NCBI GenBank assembly: GCA_964551445.1 | Contig: CAZKCG010000009.1 | Span: 67,625 to 131,624 of the forward strand | Direction: 5' to 3' | Origin: DAOPXV01 sp964551445 | GTDB lineage: Bacteria > Muiribacteriota > UBA9980 | Length of the DNA: 64,000 nt | In this document: positions 34,496 to 42,329 of the stretch, piece after piece | How positions within the stretch are numbered: the first letter of the stretch is position 1 | How the letters are laid out: every line of letters starts with the position of its first letter | The notes under the pieces: model-generated | What the model was told of the DNA's origin: nothing | What the model saw: the letters and a program-made list of their open reading frames with translations, nothing else | The model's database searches: none | Position numbers and translations under genes: made by a program

Positions 34496-36130
34496 TTGAA
34501 GTTTTCAGTTCTCTTGAAAAAAACTCTCGCTCTGACCCTGGCGGTTCCCATAGCGATAAGCGCTTTTACCGGAACGGCCGCCGCCGAAAAATACACGACC
34601 TATCTCGCTCCTCAGTATCAGGACATTCCCTTTAAAGTTGAAAATGCCTTTCTTTCGGCCGCTCCGCTTATGGACCCCAAAGACCCTAAAAAACCTCAGA
34701 TGATAGTTCCGGCCAGCGAGTTCGAAAAGCTCGAAAGTCCTTCGCCGCAGGGTTTTAAAATAGCCCCTTCGCCCGCCGGCGGAGAATACGGCAAGGACGT
34801 AATTCCCTACCTTAGCGCGTCGCCTGAAATGGTCGACAGCGCGAAACTTCGCGTTATCGCCAGAATGAAAAAGCTTTCTCTCATTATTCAATCAGGAAAC
34901 CAGGCTTACGCCGAATTCTATAAAAAGATAGTCACCGCCCCGATAGTTCTTTTCATCGGAATGAACGCCGGAACGGGCCCGGCCTGCGCTCCGCTTCCAA
35001 TGCATCTCGACCTCAAGGAAGGCGGCCATTATTTTTTCAATACCGTTACCTTCGTCGAAGATATACCTAAATTCTTCTCAATAGCCGATGCCATCAAAAA
35101 CGACACATTCGACATGGTCGTCGCTCATGAGAACGCTCACGCAATTATGTTCGACATATACGGTCCGGATATCACAAAGATCGACAAGGTCAGCAATATG
35201 GGCCACGACGGTCCGATGGTCTCCGATCGCGGCCTCGCATATATCGAGGGATGGGCTGAAGCTTTCGAAGCTTTATACGGCCCGACCAATCCCCTCTTGA
35301 AATTAAAGGAAGCAGACCGCGAAAAATACAGAATATCAGAATTCCTTTTCACCAGACAGGATCCCGTCCGCCGCGACCGCTACATATGGCAGAATCATAA
35401 CGGTAAAAAAACCGGTATCTTAAAGAACGGCTCTCAGATACTCTCGACGGAAGGCGCTATAGCCGGTCTTTTCTATGACATCCTTACATCCAGATCCCTC
35501 AAGGATCCCTTCGGGAAATGTATCAGCGTTATGTACGAAAAGAAACCCGTCGATTTCATCGGGTTCTTAAAAGCCTGGACCACCGCTTTCCCTGAAGATA
35601 AAAACACTCTTTATCGCATGTTCCTCGAAGGTACTAATTACGCCACCGTTTCGAACGAAGCAAGAAAGCTATATTACGATTACTATCAGGCAAAGCTTAA
35701 ATTCGTCCAGAAACAGATGGATGAAAAAACATTCTACGATACCAAGAAAAAATGGACTACATACAAGGAAGACCTTTTTGCCAAGGCTATGCAGAACGAA
35801 TCGCAGCTTACCGCTAACGTCAGCCGCGACCTTTGGACCAACGTCAAGGGATTCAAGAGCTTCAGTCTCGGCGGCATGATATCCGGAATACTCGGCAACA
35901 AAGGCATGCACGTCAATATCGCGAGCGTCACCGTCGGCCAGCTGCTGCAGCTTCGCGAAGGAAATTTCCTCAAGGAAATGACGGACGAAGATATCTCGAA
36001 ATTCGTAAAGACCCGTGAACAGATGGGCGTAATGCCCTATACCAGCGGTGTCCAGGCGCTCCGCGAGATCCTCGGAAAAGACCGCGCCGAAGCGATAATC
36101 AAGGCTAACGGAATAAGCGACCTTAAATAG
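34496..36130 (+). CDS. Secreted putative zinc metalloprotease (HExxH), family not recognised
   Basis: The start is taken as the TTG at 34496 because AAGGA lies ten bases upstream and a signal peptide (LKKTLALTLAVPIAISAFTG) follows directly. The product is 544 residues. HENAH (H211, E212, H215) is an HExxH zinc site, and IEGWAEAFEALYG (E251-E258) about 40 residues later supplies a plausible third Glu ligand, the gluzincin arrangement. The rest (for example GHYFFNTVTFVEDIPKFF, and a C-terminal helical half) matches no family I know. An exported protease or aminopeptidase-like enzyme is inferred; a catalytically dead binding protein cannot be excluded. It has a perfect-consensus promoter, so it is probably highly expressed. 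Confidence 0.75.
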   Translation: MKFSVLLKKTLALTLAVPIAISAFTGTAAAEKYTTYLAPQYQDIPFKVENAFLSAAPLMDPKDPKKPQMIVPASEFEKLESPSPQGFKIAPSPAGGEYGKDVIPYLSASPEMVDSAKLRVIARMKKLSLIIQSGNQAYAEFYKKIVTAPIVLFIGMNAGTGPACAPLPMHLDLKEGGHYFFNTVTFVEDIPKFFSIADAIKNDTFDMVVAHENAHAIMFDIYGPDITKIDKVSNMGHDGPMVSDRGLAYIEGWAEAFEALYGPTNPLLKLKEADREKYRISEFLFTRQDPVRRDRYIWQNHNGKKTGILKNGSQILSTEGAIAGLFYDILTSRSLKDPFGKCISVMYEKKPVDFIGFLKAWTTAFPEDKNTLYRMFLEGTNYATVSNEARKLYYDYYQAKLKFVQKQMDEKTFYDTKKKWTTYKEDLFAKAMQNESQLTANVSRDLWTNVKGFKSFSLGGMISGILGNKGMHVNIASVTVGQLLQLREGNFLKEMTDEDISKFVKTREQMGVMPYTSGVQALREILGKDRAEAIIKANGISDLK

Positions 36131-36164
36131 TTAAATATAAGAAATAATTGTAAATGTTTAATGA

Positions 36165-36218
36165 ATGCGGCTGCGCCGCGCCCGAAAGAGCGTGCCGGGG
36201 CCGCTTTCGTTTTATAAC
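36165..36218 (+). terminator. GC-rich hairpins after the HExxH gene, possible terminator
   Basis: A GCGGC/GCCGC mini-hairpin is followed by a stem of CGAAAG(a)GC with GCTTTCG and TTTTAT. Similar GC mini-hairpins sit inside the GAATAG-type repeats. The remaining 36219-36383 contains no recognisable feature. Confidence 0.4.
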
Positions 36219-36383
36219 AGCCGCGATCATTTTGTGCGCTGTTTCTGAAAACGTTCCGTTCTTATTTTGCGCCGGTGATAATTACTTGTTTATCGCTGCC
36301 TGAGAGTTCCAGCCACGACTATCAATGGGCAACTTGAACATAAAAAAGGGGAAGCTGAAAAATAATAAACCTGGAGTAGTAAA

Positions 36384-37343
36384 ATGAAAAATGAAATCCG
36401 TTTTTGGCGATCTATGATTTTCATGTTTGTAATTTTCACCATTATGTTGTTATATCCTTCAATTTCATCAGCTACTGAAGAAATTTATATGAGAGCCTTT
36501 GGTTCAGCCGGTGATCCGGCGGTGATATTTCTTCACGGCGGTCCCGGTTACAATTGTTTTCTCTTTGAAGCCGCGGCGGCGGAAACGCTTTCTAAAACAG
36601 GACTTTTTGTTATCGTTTTCGACCAGCGTGGGTGCGGGAGATCGAAGAGCCCGAAGGCCGATTATACGTTCAGTGAAGCCATCGCCGATCTCGATTCGAT
36701 CTATAAAAGGGCGGGCGTGAAAAAAGCCTGTCTGACAGGCCATAGTTTCGGCGCCGCCGTCGCGCTTAAATTCGCCGCGAAATATCCTGAAAAGGTTTCA
36801 AGCATTATACTTGCCGGGGCGCCTCTCGATTATCCCGCCGGGTTCAAAGCAATAATAAATAACTGCCGCAAAGTTTACGCGAAAAAAAATACGGAATTTG
36901 TCGCGCAGATGGACCTGGTTGAAAAACTCGATCCGGCCTCCATTGAATATCTTAATCTGTGTTTCATGCACGCTATGTCCTGCGGTCTTTACAACCCTTC
37001 AAAATTGACGCCGGAAGCGGAAGATATCAAGAAGAGCGTTTCAAAGGACAAGAACTATTTTCTCGCGTCTAAAAGCGAATTTCTTCCCGTAGCTGGCTTT
37101 CTGGCAAAAGAGCGTTATTCGACACTGGATCATACGAGTTCGGTGGTAGAGATCGTGAAGACCATTCCTGTTTATGGAATTTATGGAGCTGAAGACGGTT
37201 TATTCGATGAGGCCTGCCTTGAAAAGATAAAAAGCGCCGTCGGAGAAAAGAATTTCATGCTCGTTCAGGGCGCTTCACATAATATTTTTCGCGATCAGCG
37301 CGCGATTTTCTGCGACTTTGTAAAAAAATATGCTTCGCATTAA
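36384..37343 (+). CDS. Alpha/beta hydrolase, proline iminopeptidase-like, membrane-anchored or exported
   Basis: A 319-residue protein with an N-terminal hydrophobic signal/anchor (about 9-30). The fold markers are HGGPG (51-55, the oxyanion motif typical of proline iminopeptidases), the nucleophile elbow GHSFG (Ser121), a likely catalytic Asp in GIYGAEDGLFDE and His in GASHNIF. A helical cap lies between about 150 and 230. Substrate could be N-terminal prolyl peptides or other esters/amides. A CTGGAGTAG ribosome site precedes the ATG. It is monocistronic and followed by a repeat region. Confidence 0.88.
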   Translation: MKNEIRFWRSMIFMFVIFTIMLLYPSISSATEEIYMRAFGSAGDPAVIFLHGGPGYNCFLFEAAAAETLSKTGLFVIVFDQRGCGRSKSPKADYTFSEAIADLDSIYKRAGVKKACLTGHSFGAAVALKFAAKYPEKVSSIILAGAPLDYPAGFKAIINNCRKVYAKKNTEFVAQMDLVEKLDPASIEYLNLCFMHAMSCGLYNPSKLTPEAEDIKKSVSKDKNYFLASKSEFLPVAGFLAKERYSTLDHTSSVVEIVKTIPVYGIYGAEDGLFDEACLEKIKSAVGEKNFMLVQGASHNIFRDQRAIFCDFVKKYASH

Positions 37344-37530
37344 TTAATAGATAACAGGGAAGAGAGAAAAGTGAAAAGTTTATGCAGGCGGCTTTTCCGC
37401 TCTTTTTTTAGTGGAGAAGTGAGAGTAGAAAGTTTAGAACTAAAGGACTTTTGGACAGTTTTTTTTAAAAAAGCGCCGTTGGCGCAAATTCCTTAACTAT
37501 TCACTATTCACTCTTAACTATACACTTAAT
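37344..37530. repeat. Second full copy of the GAATAG-type intergenic element
   Basis: The left part has AATAGATAACAGGGAAGAGA and a GC mini-hairpin (GGCGGcttttCCGCT). The right arm, TTAACTATTCACTATTCACT at about 37495-37514, is nearly the same as the right arm at 17838. The core is different and AT-rich, so only the arms are conserved. Confidence 0.5.
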
Positions 37531-37540
37531 AAAAATAAAA

Positions 37541-37568
37541 AAACCGGGCAAAGGCCCGGCTTTTTTAT
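37541..37568 (-). terminator. Bidirectional rho-independent terminator (bfr and hydrolase)
   Basis: Stem CCGGGC-aaag-GCCCGG flanked by an A-run on the left and T-run on the right, so it works on both strands. It ends 19 nt from the bfr stop. Confidence 0.85.
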
Positions 37569-37586
37569 TTTCGTTTTATATTAAAA

Positions 37587-38057
37587 CTACTCTTTTACCT
37601 GAGTGGTTAAAAATATCGGAAGCGTCATGTGGCCTATCTGGTCCTGGAGTTCTTCGATCTTGTCGATATGGCGGTCCTCGTCGTTAAGGATGCCTTCGAG
37701 GATCTCGCGCGTCGCGAAATCGCCTACGTTTCCTGCGAGAACTATAGCTTCGTTGTAGTCTTTTATAGCCGTTGCTTCAGCGGCGTGGTCGTTGGCGAGC
37801 TGTTTCGCGACGTCGGCGCCGATGTGTATCTTGTGAAGATCGCTTACTATCGGGAGGCCTTCAAGGAAGATGACCCGGGCGATAAGTTTTTCAGCGTGTT
37901 TCATTTCTTCGATCGCGCGTTTTTCAAAGTGTTTGTGGAGTTTTTCATAACCCCAGTTGTCCGCCATTTCAGCGTGTACTATGTACTGGCTGATAGCGGT
38001 GAGTTCGTTAGCGAGAAGGTGGTTCAAAGCGTCGATGAGTTTTTTGTTGCCTTTCAT
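37587..38057 (-). CDS. bfr: Bacterioferritin
   Basis: A 156-residue iron-storage protein. All ferroxidase ligands sit at canonical positions: E18, E51, H54, E94, E127 and H130. The haem-ligand Met52 is also present (EEMKHAEK), which separates it from non-haem ferritins. It oxidises Fe(II) and stores it inside a 24-mer shell. It has its own consensus-like promoter (38130-38158) and terminator. No bacterioferritin-associated ferredoxin gene is adjacent. Confidence 0.96.
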   Translation of the reverse strand: MKGNKKLIDALNHLLANELTAISQYIVHAEMADNWGYEKLHKHFEKRAIEEMKHAEKLIARVIFLEGLPIVSDLHKIHIGADVAKQLANDHAAEATAIKDYNEAIVLAGNVGDFATREILEGILNDEDRHIDKIEELQDQIGHMTLPIFLTTQVKE

Positions 38058-38129
38058 TTTTTGATCTCCTTTATTATTTTTTCGTTTGGGTATAACAGTT
38101 ATTTTAATTGCATTTTTTTCTCAATAAGA

Positions 38130-38158
38130 AGTATATATCCATTGATGCGATTTGTCAA
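38130..38158 (-). promoter_or_regulatory. Sigma-70-type promoter for bfr
   Basis: On the minus strand, TTGACA (38158-38153), 17-bp spacer, TATACT (38135-38130). Confidence 0.75.
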
Positions 38159-38160
38159 TA

Positions 38161-38195
38161 AAAAAAAGCGGTCTGTTTGAAAACAGGCCGCTTGG
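38161..38195 (-). terminator. Rho-independent terminator of the four-gene membrane operon
   Basis: On the minus strand, stem AAGCGGCCTGTTT / AAACAGACCGCTT with a following T-run. It lies about 120 nt past the last gene of the operon. Confidence 0.7.
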
Positions 38196-38318
38196 AGATC
38201 AAAGTTTTTTTATTATCGGACTAATTTATGACTTCGCATTTTTCTTTACGGTTGGAGGCGATTTAAGTTTTAAAAAACCGTTTTTTATTTGAGTCGATTT
38301 GACAGCGCCGATGAGTTA

Positions 38319-38948
38319 TTATTTGAATAAAAGCGCCACCCAATCATTCAAAAGGAAGTCGCAGCGGTTGATCAGAAGCTGAACGCGGCCCATTATAGTC
38401 GTTCCGAACTGAGCTCCGAAAGTTATCATTAAAAACATTATTCCGACCTGCGAGCCGCCGCCGAAAACGATCCCTTTATGCTCGGTCGAGAAGAAGAAGT
38501 ATATAAGGCTGCAGACAACTCCGCCGATTATGACGAAATTATTGACGGCCACCGTCCATGAGACGTTCGACCACAGAGGGAGCATCGTAGCTGATATCTG
38601 CGGAATTATGTCGGTCTGAACAACGGCCATCGCGCCCATTCCGGCGCCGAATCCGACGACTATCGATATCGGAATTCTTGATAGAACCGAAAGGCTCGGA
38701 ACGAGCATCGTAAGCATTAAAAGGCCCAGGAGCGTCGGTATTATAACAAAGTAATCGGTCCCGGTTGAAACAGGCGTCCACACGTTAGGAACGATGACGC
38801 TGTGGTACTGGCGCGCCATGGCGTATCCGGCGGAAGTTCCGACGAAAAGATATTCGGCTATTTTATAAGCGAAGTTATCTTCATATAAAAAGCTGTAAAT
38901 TCCAAGTGTTAATATTGCGGCTATATTTAATCCTATTATCTCACTCAT
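38319..38948 (-). CDS. Polytopic membrane protein, last gene of an uncharacterised four-gene operon
   Basis: A 209-residue protein with about six TM segments (for example LNIAAILTLGIYSFLY, IIPTLLGLLMLTMLVPSLSV, ISIVVGFGAGMGAMAVV, AVNNFVIIGGVVCSLIYFFF). Gly-rich helices and conserved-looking loops (QYHSVIVPNVWTP) suggest packing in a complex, not a simple channel. No family is recognised. It follows the third gene by 12 nt and should be co-transcribed. Together with the 208-residue gene it is probably one of two polytopic subunits of the same assembly. Confidence 0.8.
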   Translation of the reverse strand: MSEIIGLNIAAILTLGIYSFLYEDNFAYKIAEYLFVGTSAGYAMARQYHSVIVPNVWTPVSTGTDYFVIIPTLLGLLMLTMLVPSLSVLSRIPISIVVGFGAGMGAMAVVQTDIIPQISATMLPLWSNVSWTVAVNNFVIIGGVVCSLIYFFFSTEHKGIVFGGGSQVGIMFLMITFGAQFGTTIMGRVQLLINRCDFLLNDWVALLFK

Positions 38949-38960
38949 TTTTCTTCCTCC

Positions 38961-39860
38961 TTATTTGCTGTTAGCGCGGCCGTATTTTTTTTCGTAAAAA
39001 TATGTGGCGTTAGCTATTATTATGAAAAGTATTATGATTATATGGACTACTGACTGGACGTCCGCTATTCTGTGTATGTCTTTTGAAAGCAGATTTTCTT
39101 TTTTGCCGGTGGCCGGATCGTCGTATTCGATGGCTTTTAAAAGTTCGGCCGCGGTTTTGAATCCGTCAAGAAGGCCGTCAAGCTGTTTGGACTGCATGTA
39201 TTGATAAAATTGCGGGGCCGAAACGGATGTGCATCCGCCGCAGACCGGTATCTGGTACTGCTGTCTGGCGAAAGGCAGCCATATGTCGAGAAGGCCGTTG
39301 TTTCCGCCGGTTATAGCGAATACTCTTTTGAAGTCCTTTAATTTTTCAATTCCCTTCATGATGGGGAATTCTTCAATGGACTTTCCGGTGTTGTCTTTTG
39401 AGAAGATATCCTTTATCGATTTATTCATCGCGATTATAACGTTGGACGCGCCGACCTTATAGCCGAGATTTATGAAATCCTTGCCGTATTCGATCTTTCT
39501 GCCGGGATTATGTTTCTCGAATTTTTCGATTATGCCCTTTACGGTGTTGTCGGCAAGGCCCGGGCCCTGGTCCCAGAAAGCCATCATGAAAATGCGCGCT
39601 TTTCTCTGAAAGAGCCTGTATAAAATAGCCTGCGCCATGGGTTTGAGCTCGGGTTCGCCGGACGCCGCGTAATCAAACGAGATTATAACCGCGTCGTTTT
39701 CCTTGACCGCGTCTAAGAGTTCGAGGAAGCCGCTGGCGTTCTTTGATACGGAAACCGGAAGATACATAGGCATTTTGAGAGTGACTACAACCGCGACCGC
39801 TATTATTAAGAATATGATCCTTCTGTCTATAGTTTTCAAAAATTTAAAGATACTTTCCAA
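38961..39860 (-). CDS. Bitopic membrane protein with alpha/beta domain and CxxC motif, third operon gene
   Basis: About 299 residues from a TTG at 39860, one base past the preceding stop with GGTGGTGAG just upstream; the frame also opens at 39890, which would overlap. TM segments lie at each end (IIFLIIAVAVVVTL and VVHIIIILFIIIANATYFY). They flank a soluble domain of about 220 residues with alternating strands and helices (NDAVIISFDYAASGEPEL, RKARIFMMAFWDQGPGLA, VFAITGGNNGLLDIWLPFAR). A CGGC pair sits in PVCGGCTSVSAPQFYQYM. The fold looks Rossmann-like, but no nucleotide-binding loop is evident. Function unknown. The end-anchored soluble domain suggests a component held against the membrane by the two polytopic partners. 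Confidence 0.78.
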   Translation of the reverse strand: MESIFKFLKTIDRRIIFLIIAVAVVVTLKMPMYLPVSVSKNASGFLELLDAVKENDAVIISFDYAASGEPELKPMAQAILYRLFQRKARIFMMAFWDQGPGLADNTVKGIIEKFEKHNPGRKIEYGKDFINLGYKVGASNVIIAMNKSIKDIFSKDNTGKSIEEFPIMKGIEKLKDFKRVFAITGGNNGLLDIWLPFARQQYQIPVCGGCTSVSAPQFYQYMQSKQLDGLLDGFKTAAELLKAIEYDDPATGKKENLLSKDIHRIADVQSVVHIIIILFIIIANATYFYEKKYGRANSK

Positions 39861-39861
39861 C

Positions 39862-40488
39862 TTACTCACCACCCAGATATTTCGTTTCAATGCCGAGTAT
39901 GATCTTTAACGCGGCTGCAGTTGCGCCCACCGCTGCTCCAAGAGTGATGGCGCGTGAACCGGCCATATTGACGGTGCTTAATATCCATTCGGACATCGAG
40001 GCGAAACCGGGCCAGATGGAGGTGCCGATCGGAACCCTGCCGAGCATGACTATGAACGCCGTGATGAGAAGTATCGTTGATTCGAACGATTTGGCGCGGA
40101 AAGCGCGGAAAGCCGCCGAAGCCACGAAGAACGCCAGAAGCGAGAACATCGTTGACTGAAGCGGTTTGATCATGTAGTTGAAAATATACATGCACACGCC
40201 TTTATCGATGCCCTGAAATATTCCGAAACCGGCTGTGGTTATAGCTCCGATGAGAAGTATCGTGCAGTATATTTTATCGGGATGATTTTTCATGATCTTC
40301 ATCGTGTTTACGCGAAGAAGGTTGCCTATGCCGAGAAGCATTGCGAACGTGGCAATTATCATAAGCCATTTAGCAAAGCTTTCGTAATATATATTAAGCT
40401 TCGTGCCTTCGGCCGCGAAAAATCCGAACATCGCGAAAACGCCGAAGCAGAAGCATAACATCATTGGAAGCGTTTTTCTTAAAAACAT
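39862..40488 (-). CDS. Polytopic membrane protein, second gene of the uncharacterised operon
   Basis: A 208-residue protein with about six TM segments (MMLCFCFGVFAMFGFFAAE, WLMIIATFAMLLGIGNLL, ILLIGAITTAGFGIFQG, TMFSLLAFFVASAAF, LLITAFIVMLGRVPIG). A positively charged cytoplasmic-like loop (LRVNTMKIMKNHPDK) sits between TM2 and TM3. Its size and topology match the last gene of the operon, but I see no clear sequence identity between them. It begins 35 nt after the first gene and ends next to the third gene. No family is recognised. Confidence 0.8.
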   Translation of the reverse strand: MFLRKTLPMMLCFCFGVFAMFGFFAAEGTKLNIYYESFAKWLMIIATFAMLLGIGNLLRVNTMKIMKNHPDKIYCTILLIGAITTAGFGIFQGIDKGVCMYIFNYMIKPLQSTMFSLLAFFVASAAFRAFRAKSFESTILLITAFIVMLGRVPIGTSIWPGFASMSEWILSTVNMAGSRAITLGAAVGATAAALKIILGIETKYLGGE

Positions 40489-40523
40489 TATATTTCTCCT
40501 TTCGATTTATCGGTAAAAACCCT

Positions 40524-42038
40524 TTACTTGGAAGTGAACATCGCTTTGAAAACGCCCATTGACGGCGCGAGTTCGGGATTTAAGACGGCGACGGTCTCAA
40601 GTACTACGCCGATCATTATAACGGCCATTATCGCGAGCTTGCAGATATCCTGGCCGCGAAGCGTGCCGACGTCCTTGGGTTTTCTTGAAAGATAGGCCGA
40701 AGCCGCGAAGAGCTCTTCGCCTATTAAGCAGTAATCGCAGGCGGCCACGAAGAACGGTATCTGCGAGAATTCGGAGGTTCCGGCGATCTGGATAGCGCCT
40801 ATGCTGTTGCCCGTTTCGGCGTAAATGAGCGATTCGGCCATGAAGTGGCCGAGATAGAAGTTCGCTGCCGGCTTTTCACGGAGCATTATGCCGTCGACGC
40901 CGGAGACGAAACCGAACTGATCGTCGGTCAAATATTTAATGTTGTCAGGGTTATATGAATCGGGGCGAGCGGCTTCAAGATACGATTCTTTTACGATCTC
41001 ACGCGCCGTGTTCATAACGAGAGAGCGGCAGCACGGAACCAGAAGCGCCGTTTCATATTCGGCCGTTTTTTTAGCGACATATGAAAGTATCGAAAGAGAG
41101 GCGATGGTCGGAAGGGACGAAACGTCCCCCAACCCGGTGATATATAAAACTGGTTTACCCATTTCCGTCGCGCGGCCTACGGCCTCGTCGATAGCGGAGA
41201 GCCCGCCTATTTTTCTGATGAAATAATCTTTTCCGCCGACCGCGATATTTATCGAGATGAAAACTATCGAAGCAAGCAGCAGAGTTAAGATCAATATGGT
41301 TATGCGTTCGGATCTGAATCTGTTTCTGACCTTGACGGTGACCGGCGCCGATATCGTCGTGCCGCCGTCCGTAAATTCAGCCGCGAGTCCAGCGATAACT
41401 GAAGAAGAAGGCGCCGTATATTTCGTAAGAGCGATCGTTCCTGTGTCGCATTTCCATACGATCGAGGCTTCGCGCGTCGATTTATCGGTGTAGGTGACGA
41501 GCGCTTTCACGGGCGTCAGATCGAGTTCTTCGCCGGGAACGAGATAAAATGTGTTTTCTGAAACCATTATCTTTTCAGGTTTGGGAGCTGAGTCAGCTGC
41601 CGTTTGAGGCTTCTCGGCAGGTGCCGGCGTTGCCTGGACCGCGGGTGCAGCCGTCACGGCTTCAGTTTTCGAAGTTTCCGCGACGGGTGCTGTAACCGGA
41701 GCAGCTGGTGTAACTACCGTCGCTTCAGCTTTCGGTACTTCAACGGCAGGGGCCGGTGTCGCCGGAACCGTTACATTTGCCGGTATAGCTGGCGTCTGCG
41801 TTTCGACAGCCTGTGTTTGAGGAGCGGGAGATGAAGCGTTTGCCGGAGTATTCGCGGCATCAACCTTGATATTATCGGGCACCGGGTTAGGAGTTTGCGG
41901 AGCCGCAGCGGGAGCCGCCTGAATTTCGCCGGTTTGCGCGCCGGCCGTTTGAGTGAAACTTAAAGTGAAAAACAAAGAAGTCATAAATAAGATCAAAAGC
42001 CCTTTAGAAATGAGCTTTGGTTTTAAGAACTTCCCCAT
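40524..42038 (-). CDS. Ig-like/TM/alpha-beta protein heading the uncharacterised membrane operon
   Basis: A 504-residue protein. A signal peptide (about 15-35) is followed by a Pro/Ala/Thr-rich linker (about 36-150), a bacterial Ig-like domain (about 153-240, ISVSENTFYLVPGEELDL-type start) and a TM segment (about 243-262). A conserved-looking alpha/beta domain comes next (about 265-455: GKPVLYITGLGDVSSLPTIA, FGFVSGVDGIMLREKPAANF, GAIQIAGTSEFSQIPFFV), then a final TM helix (IMAVIMIGVVLETVAVL). Cys pairs occur in VPCCRS and ACDYC. I recall similar alpha/beta domains only as an uncharacterised DUF (possibly DUF6754, not verified). It would place the Ig domain outside and the alpha/beta domain in the cytoplasm. 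Promoter at 42108-42136; ribosome site GGGGAGG. Confidence 0.8.
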   Translation of the reverse strand: MGKFLKPKLISKGLLILFMTSLFFTLSFTQTAGAQTGEIQAAPAAAPQTPNPVPDNIKVDAANTPANASSPAPQTQAVETQTPAIPANVTVPATPAPAVEVPKAEATVVTPAAPVTAPVAETSKTEAVTAAPAVQATPAPAEKPQTAADSAPKPEKIMVSENTFYLVPGEELDLTPVKALVTYTDKSTREASIVWKCDTGTIALTKYTAPSSSVIAGLAAEFTDGGTTISAPVTVKVRNRFRSERITILILTLLLASIVFISINIAVGGKDYFIRKIGGLSAIDEAVGRATEMGKPVLYITGLGDVSSLPTIASLSILSYVAKKTAEYETALLVPCCRSLVMNTAREIVKESYLEAARPDSYNPDNIKYLTDDQFGFVSGVDGIMLREKPAANFYLGHFMAESLIYAETGNSIGAIQIAGTSEFSQIPFFVAACDYCLIGEELFAASAYLSRKPKDVGTLRGQDICKLAIMAVIMIGVVLETVAVLNPELAPSMGVFKAMFTSK

Positions 42039-42107
42039 AAGAAACCTCCCCTTTATATTTTATTTTTTGTTGAAACCATTATTATTATTAAGAAAATCGA
42101 ATATAAA

Positions 42108-42136
42108 CTTATATCATAAATTTCGCATTTTGTAAA
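42108..42136 (-). promoter_or_regulatory. Sigma-70-type promoter for the four-gene membrane operon
   Basis: On the minus strand, TTTACA (42136-42131), 17-bp spacer, TATAAG (42113-42108). Leader of about 60 nt with AAAGGGGAGG near the ATG at 42038. Confidence 0.6.
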
Positions 42137-42329
42137 GTGAAATATAGTTTTTCTGGCTCGAATTTTTAACTGACAGTTAATAAAAAAAGTCCCGCGTTTA
42201 CTTGATTTTTTATATCCTCTTTTGTTGCGCCCGCAAACTTAATCGTACTCTACCTTTAATTTTGTTTTTTTGCTATATTTTAAGAAACGAGTTTCAGCAG
42301 CGATGAAATTAAAAGATGAAGTGAAAGTT

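Noticed and set aside
36275..36330. Minus-strand ACTCTCAGGCAGC resembling the 3' part of a glycine riboswitch
   Set aside because: The rest of the aptamer is missing and no minus-strand gene follows it.
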